Assembly: GCF_003149025.1 (NCBI RefSeq)
Contig: NZ_QGDV01000004.1
Coordinates: 1-64,000 of the forward strand
From: Rathayibacter iranicus NCPPB 2253 = VKM Ac-1602
GTDB lineage: Bacteria; Actinomycetota; Actinomycetes; Actinomycetales; Microbacteriaceae
Direction: 5' to 3'
Length of the DNA stretch: 64,000 nt
Shown here piece by piece: positions 49,350-58,536 of this stretch. Under the pieces are notes generated by a model. That model was not told the origin of the DNA and did not search any database. It saw only the letters and a program-made list of their open reading frames with translations. Every line of letters begins with the position of its first letter. Positions within the stretch are counted from its first letter, which is position 1. A program made the translations under genes and the position numbers.

Positions 49350-50306
49350 ATGCCCAGCAGTGCTGTGGATCGCGCGCGCGCGATCGTCGACGAGCCTTTC
49401 CAGATCGCCGGTACCACGTCGGCCGTCGGTGGCGGCTCTGGCGGATTTCTCGCCTCTCTCGCCGAGATCCTGCGTCACCGCGAGTTGCTCAAGCTACTGG
49501 TCGGCCGGGAGCTCAAGTCCCGCTATAAAGACAGCAGCCTTGGCTTCATCTGGAGCCTCGTCCGGCCCCTGATCATGCTCCTCATTTATTACGTAGCAAT
49601 CGGGCAGATCCTCGGAGCCTCGCGCGGCGTCCCGAACTTCGCGATCTTCGTCTTCTCCGGCCTCACGCTGTGGGGCCTCTTTAGCGAAATCGTCACGGCC
49701 GGCACCACCTCGATCCTCGGCAATGGCGGGCTGATTAAGAAGGTCTACTTGCCGCGCGAGATCTTCCCGGTCGCCGCAATCGGCTCGGCTCTGTTCAACT
49801 TCGGTGTCCAGTTCGTGGTCCTGATCGCGGGCGCACTGATCACCGGATCGCTGGTCTTCAATCGGAACCTGCTGTACATGGTTCCGGCACTCGCAATCGT
49901 GCTGGTCTATGGCCTTGCCCTAGCGCTGGCCCTGTCAGCGCTCAACGTCTACCTTCGCGATGTTCAGTTCCTCGTTGAGGTCGGGCTGCAGATCTTCTTC
50001 TGGCTCTCGCCCATCGTCTACGCCTGGAACTTCGTCGTCACCGCATCGACCGGCGCCGGCCACGGCTGGGCCGAGCAGCTCTATCTGATCAATCCGATCT
50101 CGAACGCGATCCTCGCCTTCCAGCGGGCCATCTGGGGTGACGGCTCGCGCACCAGCGTGATCGAGGGCACGCCAATCCCGCCTCAGGTCTGGCCCCCGGA
50201 CATGGAACTCCGCCTGCTCATCGTCCTTGCCGTCGGGGTGGTGTTCGTGTGGATCGGCCACCGGATCTTCCGACGCCTCGAGGGCAACTTCGCCCAGGAG
50301 ATCTGA
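49350..50306 (+). CDS. wzm: Polysaccharide ABC exporter, permease (Wzm)
   Basis: 318 residues with six membrane helices of the ABC-2 type. G-R-E-L-K-S-R-Y-K-D-S-S-L-G-F-I-W-S and N-G-G-L-I-K-K-V-Y-L-P-R-E-I-F-P are characteristic of Wzm/TagG-type permeases. It forms the channel through which finished undecaprenyl-linked glycan or teichoic-type polymer leaves. ATG 49350 has GGAG seven bases upstream. Followed by its ATPase two bp later. Confidence 0.95.
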   Translation: MPSSAVDRARAIVDEPFQIAGTTSAVGGGSGGFLASLAEILRHRELLKLLVGRELKSRYKDSSLGFIWSLVRPLIMLLIYYVAIGQILGASRGVPNFAIFVFSGLTLWGLFSEIVTAGTTSILGNGGLIKKVYLPREIFPVAAIGSALFNFGVQFVVLIAGALITGSLVFNRNLLYMVPALAIVLVYGLALALALSALNVYLRDVQFLVEVGLQIFFWLSPIVYAWNFVVTASTGAGHGWAEQLYLINPISNAILAFQRAIWGDGSRTSVIEGTPIPPQVWPPDMELRLLIVLAVGVVFVWIGHRIFRRLEGNFAQEI

Positions 50307-50308
50307 TC

Positions 50309-51562
50309 GTGACCCTCACCAGCAAATCCGAGGCCGCACCCGTTTCCGGCGGCGCCCCCACCGTGGTTCGCGTGCGCAATGCCTCCAAGCGCTTCGTGAT
50401 CCGCAAAGACAAGTCGTTCAAGGAGCGGATCGTCAACTTCGGCCGCGGGCGCAAGCACCGTGACGAATTCTGGGCCCTCCGCGACGTCGACCTCGAGATC
50501 CCCCTGGGGTCGACAGTCGGCCTCATCGGAGCGAATGGCTCGGGCAAGAGCACGCTACTCAAGCTCATCGGCGGGATCGTGCAGCCCACCACCGGCACGG
50601 TGGAGCGCCGTGGGCGGCTCGCCGCCCTCCTCGAACTGGGCGCCGGCTTCCACCCGGACCTCACCGGCCGCGAGAACGTCTATCTCAACGGCGCAATCCT
50701 CGGCCTGTCCAGGAGTGAACTCGACGACAAGTTCGACTCCATCGTCGACTTCTCCGAGATCGCCGAATTCATCGACACGCAGGTCAAGTTCTACTCGTCG
50801 GGAATGTACGTCCGTCTTGCGTTCGCCATCGCGATTCACACCGACCCCGATCTCCTCCTGGTCGATGAGGTTCTGGCCGTCGGCGACGAGCCGTTTCAGC
50901 GCAAGTGCATGGACCGCATCCGGGCCTTCCAGCGTGCAGGGAAGACCATCGTCCTCGTCACCCACTCGCTGGAGCAGGTCGGCGAACTTTGCGATCGCAC
51001 GATCGTCCTCGAGAAGGGCGCCGTCGTCTTCGACGGTGAGACGTCTGAGGGCTTGCAGGTCCTCCGCGAGAGCTTCGAGGACCGCCGTGCCGCACGCCAA
51101 GAGCGCGAAGCCGCGGCCGCCGAGGCCATCGACGAGCCAACTCCTCAGCTCATCGAAATTCTCGGCTGCCAGTTGCGCGGCGGCTCCCTCGAACATGGCG
51201 GCACGGTCGTCCGCAGCGGCGAGTCGCTCGAGTTCGACGTCACTGTGCGCACTAGTCGTCCGGTCGACGACTGGAACATCGGCATGGGCATCGACACGCC
51301 GCTCGGCCAGCGCGTCTTCGGCACGAACACCGAGCGGATCAGCACCCCGCTGACAGCCGTCGACGGCGAGATGACCGTCACTTTTACTCTGCCCGACCTG
51401 CACCTCGGCGGTGGCAACTACGCCGTGCACGCCTCCGCCGCCACCTTCTCCCAGGGCGAGACCATGCGGATCCCGGTCGCCGCGACCTTTACGGTCGAGC
51501 GCTCCTCCGTTCACGACGGCGTTGTCGACATCGACTCGACCGTCCGGCTCAGTCGGCCGTGA
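50309..51562 (+). CDS. wzt: Polysaccharide ABC exporter, ATPase with C-terminal cargo domain (Wzt)
   Basis: 417 residues. N-terminal ABC domain: Walker A G-A-N-G-S-G-K-S, signature Y-S-S-G-M-Y-V-R-L, Walker B L-L-L-V-D-E-V-L-A-V-G-D. Residues ~280-417 are a separate beta-sandwich of the Wzt C-terminal type, which in O-antigen exporters binds the non-reducing end of the glycan. Its presence suggests a capped or chain-terminated polymer. GTG 50309 with AGGAG nine bases upstream. Confidence 0.95.
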   Translation: MTLTSKSEAAPVSGGAPTVVRVRNASKRFVIRKDKSFKERIVNFGRGRKHRDEFWALRDVDLEIPLGSTVGLIGANGSGKSTLLKLIGGIVQPTTGTVERRGRLAALLELGAGFHPDLTGRENVYLNGAILGLSRSELDDKFDSIVDFSEIAEFIDTQVKFYSSGMYVRLAFAIAIHTDPDLLLVDEVLAVGDEPFQRKCMDRIRAFQRAGKTIVLVTHSLEQVGELCDRTIVLEKGAVVFDGETSEGLQVLRESFEDRRAARQEREAAAAEAIDEPTPQLIEILGCQLRGGSLEHGGTVVRSGESLEFDVTVRTSRPVDDWNIGMGIDTPLGQRVFGTNTERISTPLTAVDGEMTVTFTLPDLHLGGGNYAVHASAATFSQGETMRIPVAATFTVERSSVHDGVVDIDSTVRLSRP

Positions 51563-52758
51563 CCGCGCGGCGCGGTCGCCTCCTCGTCGATGCCACCGCC
51601 CTCGCGGCACCGCGACTGACAGGAGTTGGCCGCGTCCTGCTCGGCCTGCTGCGCGCGCTCGACGCCGACGAGATCGCCGAGCGTGTCGATGTACAACTCG
51701 TCGTCCCGGCGAGCGAGGCCCGCGTGCTCGAGCGGTTTGGATTCCGCACGTTGCGCCTGCGACCAGTCCCACTCCCCCGGCTCCTCTGGAGCGCCCTCAC
51801 GCGGCTCCCCGCTCCTGGGATCGATCTGCTGTTGGGCCGCGGAACCTACTTCTTCCCCAACTTCCGCCGCTGGCCGCTCACGCGCTCCCGCTCGCTCACC
51901 TTCGTGCACGACGTCTGCTTCGCGGTACTACCGGATTTGGTACCGCAGGAACGCCGGCAACTGCTCGCTCGCTCGGTGTCGCGCTGGATCGGACGCAGTG
52001 ACCTCGTGCTCACCGGCACGCCGTCCTCGGCGGCCGAAGTTGAGAGCGCACTCGGCGTCGATCCCGCGCGGGTACGGGTCCTGCCGACCACCATAGACAC
52101 CGAGCTCTTCTACTCGCGCGGGGATGCGGAGGTCGCCCGCGTCCGCGCGGAACACTCGCTCGGCTCCTACCTCCTCTTCGTCGGCTCGATCGAGCGGCGA
52201 AAGAACCTGGTGACCCTGGTCGACGCCTACCGCCTCGCCGACCGACCCGGCGGGCACACGCTCCTCCTCGTCGGCGCCGACGGCTGGGACAACGAGGACG
52301 TGCACGCGGCCGTGACCCGCGCGGTCGAGGCGGGAGCCGACGTGCGGTTCGCCTCCGCCTATGTGCCGGATGACGACCTGCCCGCCCTCCTTACGGGCGC
52401 GGATGCCGTGGCAATGCCGTCCTGGCACGAGGGGTTCGGTCTGCCTGCGCTGGAGGCTGTCGCCTGCGGGACGCCCGTGCTCGCCGCCGATATCCCGGGC
52501 CTGCGGGACGCGTTGGCGGGCCGCGAGGACGATGCAGTGTTCACAGCCCCCGGCGACCGTGCTGCATGGACGGTCGCGATCGAACAGGCGCTCCGCTCCC
52601 CCCGCAGAGTCGCCGCCCGCCCTATCCCCGGCTGGAACGTCGGCGCCCGGCAGCTCCTCGCCCTCGCCTTCGCCTTCGAGGAGCCGAACCCGCGACGCCG
52701 ACGCGACAACCGTCGTGCGGCTCCTCGTGCCGGAAAAGGCGAGAAGGAGAGAAGATAG
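51559..52758 (+). CDS. Glycosyltransferase family 4
   Basis: 399 residues, GT-B fold: L-T-G-V-G-R-V-L-L-G at the acceptor side, G-S-I-E-R-R-K-N-L-V-T-L and H-E-G-F-G-L-P-A-L-E-A-V-A-C-G-T-P on the donor side. GTG overlaps the wzt stop (GTGA), so it belongs to the exporter operon. The last ~30 residues are a basic, probably disordered tail. Confidence 0.93.
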   Translation: MTARRGRLLVDATALAAPRLTGVGRVLLGLLRALDADEIAERVDVQLVVPASEARVLERFGFRTLRLRPVPLPRLLWSALTRLPAPGIDLLLGRGTYFFPNFRRWPLTRSRSLTFVHDVCFAVLPDLVPQERRQLLARSVSRWIGRSDLVLTGTPSSAAEVESALGVDPARVRVLPTTIDTELFYSRGDAEVARVRAEHSLGSYLLFVGSIERRKNLVTLVDAYRLADRPGGHTLLLVGADGWDNEDVHAAVTRAVEAGADVRFASAYVPDDDLPALLTGADAVAMPSWHEGFGLPALEAVACGTPVLAADIPGLRDALAGREDDAVFTAPGDRAAWTVAIEQALRSPRRVAARPIPGWNVGARQLLALAFAFEEPNPRRRRDNRRAAPRAGKGEKERR

Positions 52759-52810
52759 AACCGGGCCGTCCCGCAAAGAGAAGGCCGACCCGGCTCGATT
52801 CACTCACTGA

Positions 52811-53509
52811 TCAGGCGTGAATCTTCTTCGTAGCATTCCATCCCGTCTGGTCCACGCTCTTTGCATTCTGCGGCATCTTGAAGTAGGCGTTACCTTCATC
52901 CACCTGTGCGTTGTGCACTCCGCGATACGCATTGTAATACTCGCGTTCGTTCGGTGCTATCTCGACCCAGCGTCCTTCGCCGTAGATGGCAATCTTCAGG
53001 TAGTCGGGGCCGTCAGAAGTCCGGTTCTGTTCAATAGCCAGCATAATATTTTCTTCCTTCTTGTTTGATATATCCGGAGCGGGAGCCGGCGCAGATTCAG
53101 TAAAGTAGTCCCAGAGATTTACACGAGTGCCATCCTGTAGGATCATGTGAACATGCAGGTGCGGATCGTAATAATTCGCAGACCCTTTTCCTGATGCCCC
53201 AGACTTCGCGATGACATCCCCACGGGCGACACGGGTCGAGTTCGCGACACCCCGAGATGAGAGGTGCATGTACTGGATCGTCCGCCCGTCATCGAGCCGC
53301 AGGCTGGCTGTCATGCCGCCGCTGCCGGAGTAGTTCGATGACGTCGTGACCACGCCGTCAGCATTCGCGAAGACGTCCGCGCCGAGGGGGTAGGCGAGGT
53401 CGACCCCGCCAGCTGAACCGCGGCCCAGGTGGTGCCGCCAGGACACGTAAGGGTCCCGATCGTCATCGAGGGCTATCGGGTACGAGAAATTGTTGTCGAT
53501 CTGGATCAT
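52811..53509 (-). CDS. M23-family metallopeptidase without signal peptide
   Basis: 232 residues. The N-terminal half is an M23/LysM-lysostaphin fold: G-G-V-D-L-A-Y-P-L-G, Q-Y-M-H-L-S and D-P-H-L-H-V-H with the second zinc histidine. The first-motif histidine is not obvious (S-A-G-G-V-D-L-A). The C-terminal ~85 residues are a separate domain that I do not recognise. Low GC, no signal peptide; a tiny gene encoding a signal-peptide-like protein lies just upstream. This suggests phage or mobile origin, possibly a peptidoglycan endopeptidase. Confidence 0.75.
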   Translation of the reverse strand: MIQIDNNFSYPIALDDDRDPYVSWRHHLGRGSAGGVDLAYPLGADVFANADGVVTTSSNYSGSGGMTASLRLDDGRTIQYMHLSSRGVANSTRVARGDVIAKSGASGKGSANYYDPHLHVHMILQDGTRVNLWDYFTESAPAPAPDISNKKEENIMLAIEQNRTSDGPDYLKIAIYGEGRWVEIAPNEREYYNAYRGVHNAQVDEGNAYFKMPQNAKSVDQTGWNATKKIHA

Positions 53510-53528
53510 TGGATCCCTCCAGCTGGCA

Positions 53529-53729
53529 TCACGCGATGCATTTCGGCTTGTCGGCGGCGAAAGCCTGAGGCGCCAGGATCATCGAACCGATTCCCAGAGC
53601 CCCAGCCACGACAGCTGACCGCCGTGACACGGCAGTAGTGACCCGTATCGCCTTTATCACGCGCACCACATTATTTATCTGCGCCCCATTGTTTTGCGGC
53701 TGTGCACTCTTCGTTCTCACTTCTAGCAT
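53529..53729 (-). CDS. Short secreted peptide precursor (66 aa)
   Basis: 66 residues. An unusually long basic N-region of ~38 residues with S-R-R-S (Tat-like) precedes a hydrophobic core G-A-L-G-I-G-S-M-I-L and a signal-peptidase site A-F-A. Only about eight residues follow (A-D-K-P-K-C-I-A). GGAG lies before ATG 53729. The M23 gene starts 20 bp after its stop and has its own GGAGGG. It may be a peptide, or the severed secretion signal of the M23 protein, although the frames do not match directly. Confidence 0.45.
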   Translation of the reverse strand: MLEVRTKSAQPQNNGAQINNVVRVIKAIRVTTAVSRRSAVVAGALGIGSMILAPQAFAADKPKCIA

Positions 53730-53903
53730 TGATACTCCATTCTTGTGCGACCTCGCTTGTGGTCGATAAAAGGTGTTGTCGCAGCGCTTCACAGGGTCTC
53801 TTGATACAGGACGACGGATACCATCCGCGCTCACAGGCAGGGAGGATGTCCACCGGACTAACCGGCAACGGCGGACGCATCATCCTCGAACAGCGCGGCG
53901 GCG

Positions 53904-54168
53904 GCCCGAACGTCATCGTGTATGGTTTCTCCAATCGTGTGGCGCAAGGCGAGGAGCGATCTCTCCTCGAGAGCACCCGTCTTGCGATTGATCGAAGGAA
54001 CTTCGCTCGTCACGCCCACGCTGAGCACCGACAGGGGAGCCGGGGGAAACTTCCAACAGTTATTCGCCTTGAGCAGAGAGCTATTCATTCCAGATGAGTC
54101 TTGTCTAGCCACGCAAACGTCTTGTCTCGCCACGCAAACGGGGGTCTTAGGGGATGGATCGTGCTTCG
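53904..54168. repeat. Direct repeat A (upstream region of an M23-lectin gene)
   Basis: This segment is a diverged copy of 56348-56590 in the same orientation. It matches the start region and upstream of the M23-lectin gene, but the start ATG is changed to ATA and the coding part is cut off at about 53904. It carries an extra 21-bp tandem unit not present in copy B. Confidence 0.85.
54098..54139. repeat. Tandem 21-bp duplication in repeat A
   Basis: Two 21-bp units (54098-54118 and 54119-54139) differing at one base. Copy B has one unit. Confidence 0.85.
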
Positions 54169-54197
54169 TCAGCGAGGGCATCCTCCTGCGCTCGGAA

Positions 54198-54776
54198 CAG
54201 ACCAGCCGCAAGCGCCGTAGGTCGCTCGGGGAGCGCACCGGCGGGCGCCTCGTGGGCAGGGTGTCCATCGATGACCGGCCCGAGGAGGCGACGGATCGGC
54301 GGGTTCCCGGCGCGTGGGTGGGCGACCTGATCATCGGAGCGCACGGCAGGACGGCCGCGATCAGGCTCGTGGACCGGCATTCGCGCTAAGTCATCATCCT
54401 GGGCCTGCCCGACGGGAAGGACTCCGACGGCATCGCCGACGCCCGCATCGACCGGATCAGCGAACTGCCCGCGCACCTACGCGGCCCGATGACGTGAGAT
54501 CAGGGCACCGAAATGGCCCGCCACGCGCAGCTCACTCTCGCGACCACGTTGCCCGTCTACTTCGCGTACCCGCGGTCCCTGTGGGAGCGGCTCTCGAAGG
54601 AGAACACCAACGGGCTGATCCGCGAATACCTGCCCACAGGCGTCGAGATCACCAACCATCAGCCCTACCTCGACGCCATCGCCGATGAACTCAACGACCG
54701 ACCTCGCCCAACCCTCGGCTTCCGAACACCACGCGAGACATTCGAGAAACTCCTCACCGACCACACCGTTGCTTAG
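54198..54776 (+). pseudogene. IS30-family transposase, inactivated by two stop codons
   Basis: The catalytic part of an IS30 transposase in one frame: V-S-I-D-D-R-P, V-G-D-L-I-I-G, G-L-P-D-G-K-D-S-D-G, D-Q-G-T-E-M and K-E-N-T-N-G-L-I-R-E-Y. The DD(33)E spacing is exact. TAA at 54387 and TGA at 54495 (where the family has Trp before D-Q-G-T-E) interrupt it. The N-terminal HTH is gone. It cannot produce active transposase. Confidence 0.85.
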
Positions 54777-54795
54777 ACGACTTGACACCGCCGGG

Positions 54796-54826
54796 TGCTC
54801 CCGGGCCCCGGCGGGGCTCGGGAGCA
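54796..54826 (-). terminator. Terminator of the M23-lectin gene
   Basis: A 14-bp stem (TGCTCCCGGGCCCC with GGGGCTCGGGAGCA, one G-T pair) and 3-nt loop lie just past the stop on the minus strand. Confidence 0.8.
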
Positions 54827-54840
54827 CATTCAGTGTGCGA

Positions 54841-56367
54841 TTAAAGTGGCTCGGAGGGTCCCCAACCCGTCGCAGGATCGAAGTACGACTGAGTAAGACG
54901 CCCGTCGCTGCCACGCCAGAACACGTTCTCTCGCCCGTTCGGTCGCCAGATTGCGGAGACCGCCGGCGTGGAGATGCTGGAGGTGCCAGGCAAGTCTGAG
55001 GGAGCGGACCATTCGGTCGAGTACCAGACGTGCGCAAGATTTCGTGAAGCGTTCCCGTAGAACACGTCGATCTGGTCACCGCTGCCCGTGGAGACCGCGA
55101 CGGGATCAACGGTCAGACCGGATGCGAGAGCGGATCCAGTCTTCTGCCAGCGGTTGCCGTCGAAGTAGGCCTGGACAAGGTTGCCCGAAGTGCTCCGCCA
55201 GAAGAGGTTAACCTTTCCGTTCTTCGCGATAGCGCTCGGTGTGCCTGCGACGTTCTCATCGGCGGGCAGTGCCGCGCTCGAGGACCATCCGTCTGGCTGG
55301 CTGTAGACGTGGAGGAGTTGCGCGTCGGGTCCTGCGTAGTACACGTTCACCACACCAGAGGTGGTGACCACCGCGAAGGGGTCGGCGGTAAGACCGGATG
55401 CGAGGTTCCCAGCGGCACTCCAGACTCCGCTGATCGCGTAGGCATGCCCGAGTGATCCATTCGACTCGCGCCAGAAGACGTTGACATCACCGTTCTGACG
55501 GCGGACCGCGCTGATTCGGCCCGTGATTGAGGTACCCGCTGCGATAGGGGAGTCGCCGGTCCAGTCGGTGCCATTGAAGTAGTTGTGGCGCAGCGTTCCG
55601 GTCTGACTCACGTAAAACACGTCGATGGTACTCTCCGAGAGGAGAACGGTCGGCGCCGAGGCAAGCCCGCCGCCCAGCGGGAGGCTCGCACTCCAGCCGC
55701 TTTCTCTCTGATACCGGTGGTAGAGCTGGGGATCTTTATCGCTTCCACGCCAGAACACATCCACGCCGGCCGGGTGAGGAACGGCGCTCACCGTGAATCG
55801 TGTCGTGTCCACGACGACGGGGTCGGGAGTCGAGGCGGCGTCGAGTCGCGCGTTGATGAAAGGGTATGGATCGACAACCGTTCCGCCGGTGTAACCGGAG
55901 GCCGTGGTTGCGATCGTGAGGTGAAGATGGTTCCCCTCCGACTGGTTCCCCGTGTTTCCGACGTTCCCGATGGTCTGGCCTCGAGTCACGGACGTTCCAA
56001 CGCCGAGGCCGGGATTGATCAAATGGCAATAGCCCGAGAAGTAACCGTCGGCGTGAGAGATGACCACCACGTTTCCGAGTGCCCTATTCCACTCGCTGAT
56101 GACGACCGTGCCATCTGCGACCGCTGGGACAGCTTCTCCTGCCGGCTGCGCATAGTCGAGCCCGTTGTGCGAGCGACCCGAATTATTGACCGCTGGAGCT
56201 TTCGCGAAACCATCGGCCAGATCCGGATTCTTGAAGGGATGACGGTACTGGACGGTGGCGACTGCCTGCGCGGACCGTGGTAATCCGACGAGGCCCGCTA
56301 CCGCGAGCGCCCCCGCACCCCCCAGTACAAAACGCCTGCCTAGTTGTGCCCGAACGTCATCGCGCAT
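54841..56367 (-). CDS. Secreted M23 peptidase with C-terminal PLL-type lectin propeller
   Basis: 508 residues. A Tat-type signal peptide (G-R-R-F-V-L-G-G-A-G) with cleavage near A-Q-A. The M23 domain (~35-165) has H-N-G-L-D-Y-A-Q-P-A-G, G-Y-C-H-L and N-H-L-H-L, all zinc and catalytic residues. From ~175 on there are six to seven repeats with V-N-V-F-W-R-x-S-x-G and W, as in PLL/fucose-binding-lectin-like propellers. Probably a secreted cell-wall hydrolase that binds glycans. ATG 56365-56367 with GGAG before it. Confidence 0.9.
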   Translation of the reverse strand: MRDDVRAQLGRRFVLGGAGALAVAGLVGLPRSAQAVATVQYRHPFKNPDLADGFAKAPAVNNSGRSHNGLDYAQPAGEAVPAVADGTVVISEWNRALGNVVVISHADGYFSGYCHLINPGLGVGTSVTRGQTIGNVGNTGNQSEGNHLHLTIATTASGYTGGTVVDPYPFINARLDAASTPDPVVVDTTRFTVSAVPHPAGVDVFWRGSDKDPQLYHRYQRESGWSASLPLGGGLASAPTVLLSESTIDVFYVSQTGTLRHNYFNGTDWTGDSPIAAGTSITGRISAVRRQNGDVNVFWRESNGSLGHAYAISGVWSAAGNLASGLTADPFAVVTTSGVVNVYYAGPDAQLLHVYSQPDGWSSSAALPADENVAGTPSAIAKNGKVNLFWRSTSGNLVQAYFDGNRWQKTGSALASGLTVDPVAVSTGSGDQIDVFYGNASRNLAHVWYSTEWSAPSDLPGTSSISTPAVSAIWRPNGRENVFWRGSDGRLTQSYFDPATGWGPSEPL

Positions 56368-56590
56368 GGTTTCTCCAATCGTCTGGTGTAAGGCGAGGGG
56401 CGATCTCTCCTTGAGAGCACCCGTCTTGCGACTGACCGAAGGAAGTTCGCTCGTCACGTTTACGCTGAGCACCGACCAGGGGAGCCGAGGAACTTCCAAT
56501 GATTATTCGCCTTGAGCAGAGAGTTTCTCACTTCAGATGAGTCTTGTCTAGCCACGCAAACGGGGGTCTTAGGGAATGAATCGTGCTTCG
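56348..56590. repeat. Direct repeat B (intact upstream region of the M23-lectin gene)
   Basis: Diverged copy of 53904-54168, same orientation. It includes the ribosome site and start of the M23-lectin gene plus about 220 bp upstream, so the promoter of this gene was duplicated as well. Confidence 0.85.
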
Positions 56591-56903
56591 CGATGTCGAC
56601 CGAACCGGTGCCCCCAAATCAATGACACGTTAGAATATTGGTATGACAATTACCTCGTCGGTCTCAGCGCGCCACCTTGGACTGAGCCGCCCAACGTTTT
56701 CTGGACCATATGAGGCTTATGCAAAATCCGCTTGATCAGTCGCCGACGCCGACCAGCCGGATGTGAAGAGCACGCGTCAGGACAGGAGGTGGCTGCTTTT
56801 CGCCACCAGCTCGTGAGACAGCATCCGCGATGATTTGACATGCCATTCTCACTGGAGAAAGTAATCTTGGCTGTCGCGGTTCCTCGTCGATGCCCACGCG
56901 ACC
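56591..56903. other. Gene-free segment, possible IS end
   Basis: About 310 bp between repeat B and the polyprenol-mannose synthase gene. I see no valid frame. A stretch near 56680-56710 (GCCGCCCAACGTTTTCTGG) resembles left ends of IS3-family elements, at low confidence. Confidence 0.35.
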
Positions 56904-57650
56904 CTAGCGGTGCTTCCCGCCGAATCTGATCGCCACGACCAGCAAGAGGTTTTTCAGTAGCGTGTCACCGGGGATCTTTGACGAGCCGATCGTGCGGTCG
57001 AGGAACACGATCGGGATCTCCTTCACGCCTTTCGCCTGCCGCAACGCGCGGAATTTCAACACGATCTGAAAACCGTAGCCGGCTGCATGGATTGTCTCGA
57101 TGTGCAGGGTCCGCAGCAGATCGGCACTGAAAAGGTTGAAGCCTCCGGTCCAGTCGGTAATCCTCGAGCCGAGGAACAGGCGGGTGTAGAGGTTGCCGCC
57201 GCCACTCAGTAGCTTGCGGTCAAGAGTCCAATCAGGCGTTCCCCCTCCGGCGATGTAGCGGGAGGCGACCACGAAGTCGGCCCCCGCGCGCACCTCCCTC
57301 AGAAACGCGTCAATGTAATCGGGATCGTGCGAGAGGTCAGCGTCCATTTGCAGCAGGTAGTCGTAGCGCCGCTCCGCGCCAAGGAGGTGGTGGAACGCCC
57401 AGATATAGGCGGCACCGAGGCCCTCCTTTTTCTCGCGCGAGAGCACGAGGACCTCGAACGTGTCGGACCCGAGTTCCTGCGCCAGCGTCCGCGCCCTGTC
57501 CGCCGTACCGTCCGGGGAGTTGTCGTCGACCACCGCGACCGTGACGTGAAAGTCGGGGTTGCGTGACGCGGCGAGCGCCACCCTTGGCAACACCGTCGCG
57601 ATGTTCGCGACCTCGTTGTAGGTGGGCACGACGACGGCGAGGGAGCGCAT
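56904..57650 (-). CDS. Polyprenol monophosphomannose synthase-like glycosyltransferase (GT2)
   Basis: 248 residues. GT2 fold with P-T-Y-N-E, V-D-D-N-S-P-D-G-T, D-A-D-L-S-H-D-P and G-G-F-N-L-F motifs, the pattern of Dpm1/Ppm1 catalytic domains without the membrane anchor. It transfers a sugar from GDP- or UDP-sugar to polyprenol phosphate. ATG 57648-57650 is family-like (MRSLAVVVPTYNE), although the ribosome site is poor. Divergent from gtrA-like gene. Confidence 0.9.
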   Translation of the reverse strand: MRSLAVVVPTYNEVANIATVLPRVALAASRNPDFHVTVAVVDDNSPDGTADRARTLAQELGSDTFEVLVLSREKKEGLGAAYIWAFHHLLGAERRYDYLLQMDADLSHDPDYIDAFLREVRAGADFVVASRYIAGGGTPDWTLDRKLLSGGGNLYTRLFLGSRITDWTGGFNLFSADLLRTLHIETIHAAGYGFQIVLKFRALRQAKGVKEIPIVFLDRTIGSSKIPGDTLLKNLLLVVAIRFGGKHR

Positions 57651-57931
57651 AGACGAGGAGATCCGTTCTTCGGGTGCACCGGGTACCGGTGAGAGCCCTG
57701 CGAGTATAACGATCCGGTGACCGCGAGCCTCTAAGGCAGCCGCAGTGGCGTCATGGTAGTCCGCGGACTCTCTCAGGAACATGCCACCGCTCACACGACT
57801 ACAGCAGGACGGCTCCCGGTTATCATGGTGGACGGTGCGCGGCGATTCACCCCTATATCCGCGCGCCCCGATGGACGACCGTCGGAACCCGACGGTCGGG
57901 ATCGACACCACAGGGGGACGGGACACCACAG

Positions 57932-58459
57932 ATGAAGAGACTCCTCGACTCGCAGAAGGTCCGCTTCCTCGTAGCAGGCTGCACCAACACCGCGATCGAC
58001 TTCCTCATCCTGAACGCCCTTGTGCTGCTCCTGCACCTGCCGACGCTTGTCGCGAACGTCTTCTCGGTCCTGGTCGGCATCACGATTTCCTACGCACTCA
58101 ACCACTTTTTCGTATTCCGCCACCCGGGTCGCGTCTCCGTCGCCACCTTCCTCAAGTTCTTCCTCGTGACGGGATTCAGCTCGCTGGTCCTGCAGTCCGT
58201 CATTATTTACGGGTTCGAGGTCTTCTTCAATACCCGCTTCGGCAACTCGCTCCTCTTCCTGCCAAGCTCGGGTCAGAACGCCTTCCTGGCGATCAATATC
58301 GCGAAGGCCGTCGCGGTGCTCGTCGGTCTGGTGTGGAACTTCTGCATGTACAAGTTCGTGGTGTTCCGCCGGCCCACGAATGATGTACTCCCCGCGGTCG
58401 AAACGATTTCTCCCGCTGCTGTGGCCGTCAGCACTGAGCAGGTCAACATCACCCGCTGA
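57932..58459 (+). CDS. GtrA-family membrane protein
   Basis: 175 residues, four membrane helices, with R-F-L-V-A-G-C-T-N-T-A-I-D-F and Y-A-L-N-H-F-F-V-F-R and W-N-F-C-M-Y-K-F-V-V-F. GtrA proteins are thought to flip polyprenyl-phosphate-sugars across the membrane. Adjacent Ppm1-like enzyme would make the substrate. Confidence 0.92.
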   Translation: MKRLLDSQKVRFLVAGCTNTAIDFLILNALVLLLHLPTLVANVFSVLVGITISYALNHFFVFRHPGRVSVATFLKFFLVTGFSSLVLQSVIIYGFEVFFNTRFGNSLLFLPSSGQNAFLAINIAKAVAVLVGLVWNFCMYKFVVFRRPTNDVLPAVETISPAAVAVSTEQVNITR

Positions 58460-58536
58460 GACGCTCGCGCCCGGAGTTCCGCTCCGACCCCCGTGCTAGC
58501 CTCGTCGAGTTCTTCCGACGGTGCCCCCGCCCGCCG

